Shown: positions 32,728 through 41,763 of the stretch, piece by piece | Position numbering within the stretch: the stretch's first letter is position 1 | Layout: each line of letters begins with the position of its first letter | Source of the DNA: Oligoflexia bacterium | GTDB lineage: Bacteria; Bdellovibrionota; Bacteriovoracia; Bacteriovoracales; Bacteriovoracaceae | NCBI GenBank assembly: GCA_015231955.1 | Contig: JADGAN010000021.1 | Location: forward strand, 1 to 64,000 | Direction: 5' to 3' | Length of the DNA stretch: 64,000 bases | The notes under the pieces: model-generated | What the model saw: only the letters and a program-made list of their open reading frames with translations | Told to the model about the DNA's origin: nothing | Databases searched by the model: none | Position numbers and translations under genes: made by a program

Positions 32728-33582
32728 CTAATGGCTTACAGTACAGCTCTCGAGACCTTCTGGTTTAATACTCTGTGGACAAGCAACGGGAAAAGTTTCT
32801 CCTGGTTGATCAGTAAAGCCAACTGGGGTTACGCTTCCGCTATCTTCAACTGGAGTAGCACCGCCGCTACCTTCATCAGCTGGAGTAGTACCACCGCTAC
32901 CTTCATCAGCTGGAGTAGTACCATCGCTGCCATCAGCTGGGATAGCACCACCGCTACCTTTACCTGTACTTGGTGTTGCAGGAAGAGGAATTGCATTGGT
33001 TATTTCCTTGAAATCGGCCAAGGTTAATCCATAAAGTTCTTCTACAGAAGATGCTTTTGTGATCTCATTACATTCTACCATTTTGTTCATTAGATTTCTT
33101 GTGTAGGTGTGCTTAACAAACTCAACGCACTCTTCGGCGACAAAACAGGATGTATTGGATTCAGGAGAATCGGACAATTCACCATTGCTAATTTTCCATT
33201 CGCTACCATCCAGTAGTCTTCCACTTTTAGTGAAGCTTCCAGCAGCGTTCATTTTTTGTGACTCTACCATATAGACAGGAACTACTTTTTTTATCCATTT
33301 TGACCAAGTTAGAACTCCAGTGAGATTTAAATTAAAGAGTGGTGATTGCAAATTATACTTTTGTGGGTTTAAGCACATGTCTTTTAATTCATCTAAACTT
33401 TTTGTCATCAAATTATCTGGAGTGACTATGACGGTGTCGTCTGGTTTGCTAGGATCACTTGGTGTAATTACCCCATCTTCGAGATTATTATTGGCAACTT
33501 TAATTGCTTCTGCAGTTGAAAAGCATGATGTATGCATGGTCATGAAAAAACAGAAGGTTGTGAATTTTAAAATCGTGTTCAT
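32728..33582 (-). CDS. Exported protein with acidic repeat tail
   Basis: A 284-residue protein with an N-terminal signal (MNTILKFTTFCFFMTMHTSC); the Cys could be a lipobox, but the preceding residues are not ideal. The middle (60-210) has no recognised domain and carries several Cys. The tail has about four repeats around EGSGGTTPAD, a flexible linker that ends in Cys-containing PVACPQSIKPEGLESC. The start at 33582 follows AAGGAG; a longer frame to 33630 lacks one. Function unknown, probably envelope or surface. Confidence 0.72.
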   Translation of the reverse strand: MNTILKFTTFCFFMTMHTSCFSTAEAIKVANNNLEDGVITPSDPSKPDDTVIVTPDNLMTKSLDELKDMCLNPQKYNLQSPLFNLNLTGVLTWSKWIKKVVPVYMVESQKMNAAGSFTKSGRLLDGSEWKISNGELSDSPESNTSCFVAEECVEFVKHTYTRNLMNKMVECNEITKASSVEELYGLTLADFKEITNAIPLPATPSTGKGSGGAIPADGSDGTTPADEGSGGTTPADEGSGGATPVEDSGSVTPVGFTDQPGETFPVACPQSIKPEGLESCTVSH

Positions 33583-34234
33583 TTTAATCTCCTTGATAAA
33601 AATTGCAGGTACTAAAGGTATTAAAAACACTAAAAAAACAGCACGTTCTGGTGAACGCCTTAGGATGAGGGGCGATTATAGTTGCCTGCAAAACGAAGTC
33701 AAGCAATAATTAAAACTCACCAAGTTGTCGTTTTGAATTTTTCTGGAACATTCTTAGGGATTTCAAAAAAATGGCGAAAACATTTTTTCACTGGAACAAT
33801 TCAATTATTTTTTTTATGGAAAACCCTAAAGATCTTCTTTCTTAAAAAAAATTGGATCAAGTTGAAACTAATTTTCACTAAAAAATGTAACACATTTTTT
33901 GAAAGAGAAAGAATTCGATCTTCTTGTCTTTAAGAAAGCAAAACGCTTTCCTATTTAATTTGTAATGCGAATTGTTGGTGAAATGCATTCTTTGGACGTC
34001 CAATAAGGCAGAGCAAGCAGAATATAAGAAAACGCGGTGTCCGTTGTAAAATTTTTTCGTAAACTTTTTTCTCTAGATTCGTTTACCTATTGCTAGTACT
34101 TTCCTTCTTTTCAATGTATGTACTCTATCGGTAATCAAGTTCTGTCCTTTTCACAAGTTAGTTTTTAAATAATCGTAGCGATAAATTTACTTAAAAATCC
34201 AAGCGTGAAGAGGATCAACTCGCAAGGAGGCAAC
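33583..34234. other. AT-rich intergenic region, about 650 bp
   Basis: Divergent promoter region for the acidic-repeat protein and the TLH-like phospholipase. A small hairpin GAAAGC-AAAAC-GCTTTC lies at 33934-33950. The open frame at 33682-33933 is low-complexity, lacks a ribosome site and is not called. Confidence 0.5.
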
Positions 34235-35614
34235 ATGAGATTTGTAATGTTATGTTCCTTATGTTTTTTGATGTACATTTATTTAGCATGCTACGCTGTT
34301 TTATTCCAACCAGCTTTTGCATCCAGTACTGAGGCGACAAAGATTAAATCCTATGTTGGGTGCTATTACTACAATCCTGATCATCCGATCCTAGGGGCCT
34401 ATCAAAACCTAGCTTATGCTTGGGCGCTGGACTCTTCTGGAGACTACCTTTTATTAGATGGGTATTATGATGGCCGTTTCTTTTTTGTGACAGATCACAA
34501 TTTCAATTTTCAGAGAGTTCAGCAATTGTGTGAGCAAAGCATTCCTCCTGGGATGCAATTCTACTCTGCCGAAGCTTTTAATCACTTCTTAGACCGTTAT
34601 CCTAGCGGAATTGGTTATTCCGTCAAAAAAGATGCTGTAATAACAAAATATGTCCTCTTTGGCGATAGTGTCTCTGACACGGGAGGTTTGCACAAGTGGA
34701 TAAGAGTTTTTCCTGGCGGAGTCTACTGGAATGGCCATTTTACTAACGGATGGGTATGGATCCAATACCTTTCAACTTTTTCAAACAACATGCCGGTTAT
34801 CAATTGGTCGTATGCAGGCATGAAGACTTCGAGATTTTTTATAGCAGAGGATGATAGTAAGGTCTTCAATTTTTTTGACTACGTTAAAACAAAATTAACA
34901 GGAAACTTTCTTACTGAGCTAGAGAAATATCTAGCTGCCCCAACGTTTAACCTCTCGACGACACTCCATTTTATCTTCCTTGGCGCCAATAACTACTATC
35001 ACTTAATGGGTAGTTCTTTCGTCATGGAGCAGATCGAAAAAGAGAGCGAAGGTGACGCTGTTTCTCCTATTGCCTTAAACTATGCGAATAAAAGTGCTGA
35101 AGATATTATGACAGGAGTAGAGCGCTTGAGGCAACATGGAGGTCGAAGCTTTGTGATTATTGCGCTTCCTGATCTCGGACGATTTCCTACTCGCGATTTC
35201 TATGCCCACTTAATGAAAAACCTCTCTCGTTTGAGTCATCTACATAACAGGCAATTAAAAAAGATGGTCGAGAGCTACCAACAAGAGCATCCAGAAGTAA
35301 AAATGATTTGGGTTGATGCGCCTTTTTTCATGCAACAAATTTGTGATCATCCTGAAGAGTTTGCCATTACCGATACAACGAATACTTGCCTGAAAACGAT
35401 AACCTTCAGAGGAACAAGAGAAGATATTTGCAATAACCCGAATGATTATCTCTTTTACGACTTAGCTCACCCTACTAGTCGTATACACTGCTTTTTGGCC
35501 CAAAGAATTTATAAGCTGTTATTCGAACAACATTTGACCTCATCTCCTCCCATGGACAAAGAGTCCGTTTACCGCTACTGTGTAGAGGAGAGTGAGCGGA
35601 TCTTAATTCCTTGA
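34235..35614 (+). CDS. Thermolabile-hemolysin-like GDSL phospholipase/lipase
   Basis: A 459-residue secreted SGNH/GDSL hydrolase resembling Vibrio thermolabile hemolysin/lecithinase. After the signal peptide, residues 30-130 match that family's N-terminal domain (YVGCYYY, DGYYDGRFFFVTDHN, QLCEQSI). The catalytic domain has VLFGDSVSDTGG with Ser145, NGHFTNGWVWIQYLS, FLGANNYYH (block III Asn) and YDLAHPTSRIH with Asp409 and His412. Predicted activity is phospholipase A or lysophospholipase on phosphatidylcholine-type lipids outside the cell. Start ATG 34235 follows AAGGAGG. Single gene. Confidence 0.88.
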   Translation: MRFVMLCSLCFLMYIYLACYAVLFQPAFASSTEATKIKSYVGCYYYNPDHPILGAYQNLAYAWALDSSGDYLLLDGYYDGRFFFVTDHNFNFQRVQQLCEQSIPPGMQFYSAEAFNHFLDRYPSGIGYSVKKDAVITKYVLFGDSVSDTGGLHKWIRVFPGGVYWNGHFTNGWVWIQYLSTFSNNMPVINWSYAGMKTSRFFIAEDDSKVFNFFDYVKTKLTGNFLTELEKYLAAPTFNLSTTLHFIFLGANNYYHLMGSSFVMEQIEKESEGDAVSPIALNYANKSAEDIMTGVERLRQHGGRSFVIIALPDLGRFPTRDFYAHLMKNLSRLSHLHNRQLKKMVESYQQEHPEVKMIWVDAPFFMQQICDHPEEFAITDTTNTCLKTITFRGTREDICNNPNDYLFYDLAHPTSRIHCFLAQRIYKLLFEQHLTSSPPMDKESVYRYCVEESERILIP

Positions 35615-35645
35615 ACTGCTATCGCTTTTCTATATAAACATGTGA

Positions 35646-36515
35646 TTATTCGTTTAGTAAACGGCCGTAACTTTGCTTCCATGATAAAAATGGTTCTTCT
35701 TGTGAAAAACGTTGAATAAAATCTAGATTTGTCTGCCTGAAGAGCAATTTATTAAACTTATAATACTCATACTGAGCAGGATTAAGCCAAACTTTTCCAA
35801 GCTTTGACAAAACAAAAACTTGTCTTTGAGGGCCATTGATCCAATCTTCCCCTTGTAGGTAGCGAAGTGCTAGTCCAACTATTCCAGTTCGATGCCTTCC
35901 TCCATAGCAATGGAAAAGAATAGGACTATTGGCAGGATCTAAGATAATGTTCATAATTCTTATGAAGGCATCCACTCCCCCATCATTTTTTCCGTCTGGA
36001 TAATAACCGAAAAGTTCACGGGCGGTTTCACCAAGGATGCTTTTGTTATCGATATCTTCACTTGGTTGATAAGGACTGAAGCCATCAAGATAGGTTCTAT
36101 AGTTATAGTCAAAGCTGTGATAGTATTTATAGCCATAGGTCTCTTGATGTTTATACTCTTCCACCGCATACTCACCACTTAACCACCCCTCTATATAGCC
36201 GTGCGAGTTCATGTAAATAATTGTTTTGGGAAAGGGCAGGTTATTTTTTTTCAAATGCAATGCTAATTTACGAAGTCCCCAAATTCCTAGCTGGGAAGAG
36301 CGGTAAATTTGATAGTGATCATTATTTACTACGACTCCAAAATTAAGAGCATCGTAGTTGTAGCTAACTTCATGGCCTGGATTTAATTGAGCTGTTGCGG
36401 TTGATACTGTTGTCCAAGATAAGAGCAAAACAAGAATCAAGGGTAAAGATTTGAGCTTGATGAAAGCGCGTATTCCGAGTAACAATATTTTATTTTTCAA
36501 AACGATAGATGTCAT
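35646..36515 (-). CDS. Exported protein tyrosine phosphatase-like protein
   Basis: A 289-residue protein with a long N-terminal hydrophobic signal (25-42). The signature HCYGGRHRTG carries the Cys-x5-Arg loop: Cys203 and Arg209. The upstream YRSSQLG and the Asp at 142-144 (YLDGFSP) could hold the general acid. It belongs to the cysteine-based dual-specificity/tyrosine phosphatase group, with phosphoinositides also possible as substrates. The ATG follows AAGGAG. Exported phosphatases of this kind usually act on another cell's proteins or lipids; that is inference. Confidence 0.85.
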   Translation of the reverse strand: MTSIVLKNKILLLGIRAFIKLKSLPLILVLLLSWTTVSTATAQLNPGHEVSYNYDALNFGVVVNNDHYQIYRSSQLGIWGLRKLALHLKKNNLPFPKTIIYMNSHGYIEGWLSGEYAVEEYKHQETYGYKYYHSFDYNYRTYLDGFSPYQPSEDIDNKSILGETARELFGYYPDGKNDGGVDAFIRIMNIILDPANSPILFHCYGGRHRTGIVGLALRYLQGEDWINGPQRQVFVLSKLGKVWLNPAQYEYYKFNKLLFRQTNLDFIQRFSQEEPFLSWKQSYGRLLNE

Positions 36516-36662
36516 TTTTTTTTCTCCTTATTGATTTCACCTGAAACCATACTTTTTTCTTCTTGTAAGCTAACAAAATTCACTTTTCTCGAGTAGTTAT
36601 GATTTGGTTAAACTTACCCATAACTTAAAAATGTGTTCCATAAGGAGACGTTTTTTCTTGTA

Positions 36663-37994
36663 TTAGACACGTCTAGCAATTTTTATAAAGTATCCTAAGA
36701 GAAAAATTGCAAGCAAAGCAACTACTATGTAGATCAAATAGGGAGGTCTTTCTGAGACAGGTTTTTCTTGGTCAATGCTTGAGATAAACTGTTTGTTTAT
36801 GGCAAGCTCTCTTAGCGTGGCATCTTTTATAAGATGATCTTTTGGTAAACGCTTCCATCTTTCTTCAATATCATAACTAGGAAAAATCTCCGATTCGCTA
36901 TCAAGGTATAAGTACAGCGGCATGCTTACTGCTATAGTATCTGTAAAAAAGATAATTTTTTTATTAAAACCTTTTCCGACTATTTCATTGAGTGTTATAG
37001 GAACGTTGTTGCCTTGGTGAATAACTAAAAGAAGTTTTTCGTTCCTTACTAAATTATTAAAGGTGACTACTTGGTTTTTTTGACTGTCATAATTAAAGAG
37101 ATAAGTGCTTGCAACAGGATGAGGCAGATAACGATGCTCTTTTTCAGAGTATTGATAAATTTCTACAAAACGTTTGTACCATTTCTCCGCAAATGCAAAC
37201 TCAAGCTTTTGTATCGGGATAGGGAGAGTTAACTCGTAAAAATCTTTTTTAAGCGCGCTATTCACGCTGTACAATGATGGTCGAGCTTCGCTGCGATGGA
37301 AGGACAAATTAACTGCATATTGCGAACCCCCCGATTCTTTTATCTTTTGCAAAAAAACTGACTCTATCACCAAGGCATGCTCTTTTTGGGGGATGCTTAT
37401 TTCCAATTTATAATCGGAAAATTTTTGAGTTGAAAAATTAATTTGCGTTTGCTTGTATTGGTAAATGTTGGCCTTATCTTGAAATCCGATGATAGGCAAT
37501 TTCTCTGCAATCATCTGAAAATTTGTTTGTTGCCTGTTCTTTGCTAATAAATTTATTTCACGTTGAAAATTTGTATCGGCAATAGAAAGCCGTAGCGAAT
37601 TGATCCCATCATTTGCAAGGTTGTCTTTCTCCGGTAGTGTAAACTCTAGAGACTGAACATTTTCTCCTGTGCTTTGTGATTTATATTGAACCTGATTGAA
37701 AATTACCAATGCTATCTCTTCATCCTGGCGATAGGGATGATCTTCTATTAATAGGGTTGGGATCTCCTGGCCTTTCTGATCAAACACTCTAAAACTTGAG
37801 GCCCCTAAAATCTTTGATAACAAATTTAGGGGAAGTTTTATTTCACAAGGGGAACACTCTCCTTTGATCTCTATCGGAACCAGTGTTTTAAAATGGTTTG
37901 GAGTAATCGTGATAGGGGTGGCCTTGCTATAACAAAAAGTAGAAGCTAACAATGCCATGGCCGTTGTTATAAATAAAAACAAATTGTGTGTCAT
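36663..37994 (-). CDS. DUF3999 family membrane-anchored exported protein
   Basis: A 443-residue protein with a signal peptide (1-24), beta-rich periplasmic body and a C-terminal transmembrane helix (418-438, YIVVALLAIFLLGYFIKI) followed by Arg-Arg. Length, layout and position 9 bp after a DUF2339 gene fit DUF3999, whose genes commonly pair with DUF2339. The molecular role is unknown; envelope or polysaccharide-related function is often suspected. Confidence 0.75.
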   Translation of the reverse strand: MTHNLFLFITTAMALLASTFCYSKATPITITPNHFKTLVPIEIKGECSPCEIKLPLNLLSKILGASSFRVFDQKGQEIPTLLIEDHPYRQDEEIALVIFNQVQYKSQSTGENVQSLEFTLPEKDNLANDGINSLRLSIADTNFQREINLLAKNRQQTNFQMIAEKLPIIGFQDKANIYQYKQTQINFSTQKFSDYKLEISIPQKEHALVIESVFLQKIKESGGSQYAVNLSFHRSEARPSLYSVNSALKKDFYELTLPIPIQKLEFAFAEKWYKRFVEIYQYSEKEHRYLPHPVASTYLFNYDSQKNQVVTFNNLVRNEKLLLVIHQGNNVPITLNEIVGKGFNKKIIFFTDTIAVSMPLYLYLDSESEIFPSYDIEERWKRLPKDHLIKDATLRELAINKQFISSIDQEKPVSERPPYLIYIVVALLAIFLLGYFIKIARRV

Positions 37995-38003
37995 CCTTTC
38001 CCC

Positions 38004-40250
38004 CTACTCCTTTTGCTTTTCAAATTTTTTAGCAAGAGAGGAGCTTGTCATCAATAAGACACCAAAAACAAAGAGGCTTAATACTCTATAAATTTGCGAA
38101 CTGCCTGATAGGTCATGAAAGTAAATTTTAAATCCTGTCAGAATGTATAGCACGTATGCCAATTGTATCATTTTTTTATCCTCTCTTTTGACTGCAAACC
38201 AATATAAACCAAAGGTGAGTAAGGCATATACAGAGGAGACTGCCATTTCATACAGCGCCTTTTTTTCATAAAAAGCAAGATCCCAAAGGGAATGCATATT
38301 GTAGAAAATAATAATGAAGAGTTCTCTTTTTATCGCCATGGAAATAATAAATAACAATACAAGCATATAAGCGTAACGAATTTTATTCTGAGCATCAAAG
38401 AGCTGTTTACAACCTCTATAAGCAACTATTCCACAATAGATAATGATCAAGTATGCAAAAGTAAGTAGATGCGCCATGACTATCGAAGCAGTCGAGATTT
38501 CTGATAGATGATTTTTTACATCCCAGGGAGACCACTTGAACATTCGATCATAGGAAGCTATTCCTGCAAAAACGATATAAAGCAAAAAGAAGAGTAGCAT
38601 GATATGCAATATTTTATTGAATCTTTGTTGGTTGCATTCGTTTACCGCCAATTTCTTTGCGCTAATAATTAAGAGCAAACATAAAAGTGCCCATATTAAT
38701 TTCAAATCACCAAAAATAATATTTGAGGTCAAAAAGATGCCTGAGAAAATAATATTATAGAAGAAAAGAGAAGCAAGGGCGATGGTTGCTAGGAAAAATT
38801 TGTCGGTATGTACATTCCACTTTTCAAAATATTTTGAGTAGTATGCCAAGGTTGCTAGAGCAATGCATACCGATAAAATAGTGTAATTTTTTGGATCTTG
38901 AAACAAAATTTCAAATAAGCTTCTGCTCTGAGAAGCATCGGCATAATCAAAAAATACAAAGGCAGTATCTACAAAAAAGAGACGAAATACAGCAATCGCC
39001 ATCACAACAAAGACATGAAGGTATAGGTTTGGGATTTTTTTATAAACTGAAACGAGTGTTATTAAAATTGCAACAAAACTCCACGCCACGGTGATTGCAT
39101 GTCCGCTGCAAACCATAGGGATAGCAGAGAATAGGTACCAAGCTCCAACTCCTAAAAAAGTATTAAAGGCCTTTTTATCTAAAAAATTACTTTTGATCAA
39201 TCGCTCACATAGACTGAAAAAAGCGGCAGCAACAATGATGGCCACCAATCCTAAAATAGGGCGATGATCATTGTTTAGCAAAGAGTACAACATTCCAAAA
39301 GCAGCAACTCCATTGGCAACAACCATATAGATATCTGATAAATCAAATAACTCTTTTTTAACAAAAGTACGCTGAGTTGGAATGATGGTAAAGAAGCAGA
39401 AAAAAATCGTTAAAAAAGCAATGAACCACTCTAAAGAAAGGGAGTAATGTACGGCATAACCGGGCGTTGATGTGGAAATTTTAATGGCCCAAGCAAGCAA
39501 ATAGATTTCTGTAAAAGTAAAGGCCAGCCACTTAAGATAAATCCACTGCTTTTGCAAAACTACCCAATAGATGCCAACATTAAGTAGAAACAAATAAATG
39601 GATAACGAAATAAAGTCATTGCTTCCTGTGGATGCCAGTATAGGAATAAGAAAAGCACCGAGGAGACCCATAACTGCAATTGCTTGTAGATTGTATCGTA
39701 GTGATTGAATGGTCACTACTGCCAGCACCAATAGGTACAAAGGAAAAGCAAGCAGTGCTGGAATAAGTTGGTAAAGTTGCTGGGAAGCATAGATAGAGAT
39801 AAACAGCGCTGCCTCTCCAGTTCCTAGAAAACCAGATGCTACTTGCGACCAATTTTTTTTATAAAACCATTCACCCAAACCAAGGAACACCATTCCTAAG
39901 ATAATGCCAATGAGCACTCTCCCCGTAGGCCCAATCAGATCATTATCCACAGCATATTTAAAACCTAAAGAGATGCAGATGATTAAGGTAACTGCTCCAA
40001 TTTTATTAAGAGGGTTTCCTTCTGTGAAAAAAGCGATGATCGTATTGATAAAGGACGGTTTTTTTTCGATTACATGGTTGATAACTATTTCTGACGGGGG
40101 CGTTTCCGATAAGGGCAAGGGAGAAGGAGGTGACGTTATTGCTTCTGCATCGCCCTCTCCCTCTAATGAGTCCATCCGTTTTTCTAGATTTAGCATGCGT
40201 AGCTTGAGGTCCTCGAGTGCTGATATTACTTGACTTAAGCTATCTGACAT
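38004..40250 (-). CDS. DUF2339 family polytopic membrane protein
   Basis: A 748-residue inner-membrane protein with some two dozen transmembrane helices. A coiled-coil N-terminus (LSQVISALEDLKLRMLNLEK) and a Pro-rich linker precede the DUF2339 core start NPLNKIGAVTLIICISLGFK. Start ATG 40250 follows GAGGAG; the longer frame adds an unlikely extension through the tandem repeat. Co-directional with the DUF3999 gene downstream and the NtrC-like regulator upstream. Confidence 0.85.
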   Translation of the reverse strand: MSDSLSQVISALEDLKLRMLNLEKRMDSLEGEGDAEAITSPPSPLPLSETPPSEIVINHVIEKKPSFINTIIAFFTEGNPLNKIGAVTLIICISLGFKYAVDNDLIGPTGRVLIGIILGMVFLGLGEWFYKKNWSQVASGFLGTGEAALFISIYASQQLYQLIPALLAFPLYLLVLAVVTIQSLRYNLQAIAVMGLLGAFLIPILASTGSNDFISLSIYLFLLNVGIYWVVLQKQWIYLKWLAFTFTEIYLLAWAIKISTSTPGYAVHYSLSLEWFIAFLTIFFCFFTIIPTQRTFVKKELFDLSDIYMVVANGVAAFGMLYSLLNNDHRPILGLVAIIVAAAFFSLCERLIKSNFLDKKAFNTFLGVGAWYLFSAIPMVCSGHAITVAWSFVAILITLVSVYKKIPNLYLHVFVVMAIAVFRLFFVDTAFVFFDYADASQSRSLFEILFQDPKNYTILSVCIALATLAYYSKYFEKWNVHTDKFFLATIALASLFFYNIIFSGIFLTSNIIFGDLKLIWALLCLLLIISAKKLAVNECNQQRFNKILHIMLLFFLLYIVFAGIASYDRMFKWSPWDVKNHLSEISTASIVMAHLLTFAYLIIIYCGIVAYRGCKQLFDAQNKIRYAYMLVLLFIISMAIKRELFIIIFYNMHSLWDLAFYEKKALYEMAVSSVYALLTFGLYWFAVKREDKKMIQLAYVLYILTGFKIYFHDLSGSSQIYRVLSLFVFGVLLMTSSSLAKKFEKQKE

Positions 40251-40280
40251 ATCTACTCCTCTTGTTCCTTCGTAAAAATA

Positions 40281-40320
40281 AAGACCAATAAAGACCAATA
40301 AAGACCAATAAAGACCAATT
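40281..40320. repeat. 10-bp tandem repeat upstream of the DUF2339 gene
   Basis: AAGACCAATA is repeated four times (last base of the fourth differs). It lies 31-70 bases before the DUF2339 start codon, in the leader or promoter. The 10-bp period is close to one helical turn, so copy number could shift spacing or provide phased protein sites. Confidence 0.9.
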
Positions 40321-40390
40321 AAATAGATGATATCAGTTATCTTAAGTGAGAGGTATAGTAATTTGCAAATGGCCATCAAGGAGGGACTGC

Positions 40391-41758
40391 TTATGCCAGT
40401 TTGCATTTCTCACGAAGAGTTTTGCGATCGATGCCTAAGCTTTCGGCCGCCTTACTTTTGTTGCCTTTGAGTGCTAAGAGCACTTTGTGGATATAGCTTG
40501 ATTCCACTTCTGCCAGGGTTCTGGTTAAGTCCTCTTCACTTGTCAGTGGATTTTGCACGGGAGGAGCACTCATGCGCATGAAGGCGGGAAGGTCGGAGAC
40601 TTGAATGATCTCTTTGTTTGCATCTAAAAGCAAGAGGCAACGGTGAGTGGTATTTTCTAGTTCTCTTACGTTTCCTGGCCAGCAATAGTTTTGAATGGCG
40701 CTTAATGCCTGGTCAGAGTATTGAGGTGGGTAAGGACGTCCGAGATCGTTTGAAAATTTTTCTGTAAAATAGCGAAGAAGAATGAGAACGTCGTTTTCAC
40801 GTTCGCGCAGCGGAGGTGCTTCAATGGTTAAAACATTGAGCCGATAATAAAGGTCTTCTCTGAATTTTTTTTGTTCGACGAGAAGCTGCAAGTTCTTGTT
40901 GGTGGCCGCGATTACACGGACATCAACTTTTTGAGGGCGTTTTTGTCCTAGCATATAGATCTCTTTGTCTTGCAGAACTCGGAGTAACTTTGCTTGCATG
41001 GTGAGTGGAATTTCTCCAATCTCATCAAGAAAGATGGTGCCGGTATCGGCAGTTTGAAAAAATCCTGCTCGCGATTCTGTTGCACCAGTAAAAGAGCCTT
41101 TCATATGGCCGAAGAGTTCGCTCTCTACTAAGTTTTCTGGAATACCTGCACAGTTGATGGGGATAAAGGGAGCAGAGGAGCGCCTGCTGCTGTAGTGGAC
41201 TGCACGTGCAACAAGCTCTTTGCCAGTACCACTTTCTCCAGTGATTAAAACAGTAGCATTGGAGAGAGCAGATTTTTCAATAAGCGAGAAAACCTCCTTC
41301 ATCGCTTTTGCAGTTCCGATCATTCCCCAAAAAGTGTCTACAGTGATTTTGCTGGTGTTACCGAGTTTTCTGCCATGCAGACGATCTACCGATTTTTGAA
41401 CAGTGCCCAGCAACTCTTCATCAGTAAAAGGCTTAGCAATAAAATCTTTGGCACCTTTCTTCATTGCACTGACAGCATTTTCAACTGTAGCAAAACCAGA
41501 GATCATGATCGATTCAATATGTGGATGGTGTTCATTTAAGTAGTGCAAAAACTCCATGCCACTAACTTTGGGCATTTTATAATCGGTGATGACAATGTCA
41601 ATTTCATTTTTCTTAATGATTTCTATCGCATTATTGACATTATCACTGGCAGAAACTTCATAACCGTGATGTAGTAAATTGCGCTGAATCACTTCCAGTG
41701 TAGAGAGAGAGTCATCGACAATTAAAATTTTGATACGATTAAGTTTTGTGGCATTCAT
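40391..41758 (-). CDS. NtrC-family sigma-54 response regulator
   Basis: A 455-residue response regulator: receiver (8-125) with Asp59 in DIVITDYKMP and Lys in IAKPFTDEE; AAA+ sigma-54 activation domain with GESGTGKE Walker A, ELFGHMKGSFTGA (the sigma-54 contact loop, usually GAFTGA, here GSFTGA) and TIFLDEIGE Walker B; then a Fis-type HTH (LALKGNKSKAAESLGIDRKTL). Paired with the histidine kinase 5 bp upstream. Its targets are unknown. Confidence 0.95.
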   Translation of the reverse strand: MNATKLNRIKILIVDDSLSTLEVIQRNLLHHGYEVSASDNVNNAIEIIKKNEIDIVITDYKMPKVSGMEFLHYLNEHHPHIESIMISGFATVENAVSAMKKGAKDFIAKPFTDEELLGTVQKSVDRLHGRKLGNTSKITVDTFWGMIGTAKAMKEVFSLIEKSALSNATVLITGESGTGKELVARAVHYSSRRSSAPFIPINCAGIPENLVESELFGHMKGSFTGATESRAGFFQTADTGTIFLDEIGEIPLTMQAKLLRVLQDKEIYMLGQKRPQKVDVRVIAATNKNLQLLVEQKKFREDLYYRLNVLTIEAPPLRERENDVLILLRYFTEKFSNDLGRPYPPQYSDQALSAIQNYCWPGNVRELENTTHRCLLLLDANKEIIQVSDLPAFMRMSAPPVQNPLTSEEDLTRTLAEVESSYIHKVLLALKGNKSKAAESLGIDRKTLREKCKLA

Positions 41759-41763
41759 AGATT

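Noticed and set aside
33682-33933. 83-codon + strand frame in the AT-rich gap
   Set aside because: Low-complexity Phe/Lys composition, no ribosome binding site, no recognisable domain; typical chance frame in AT-rich DNA.
40281-40320. Possible CRISPR array
   Set aside because: The 10-bp units are directly adjacent with no spacers and no cas genes are present; it is a simple tandem repeat.
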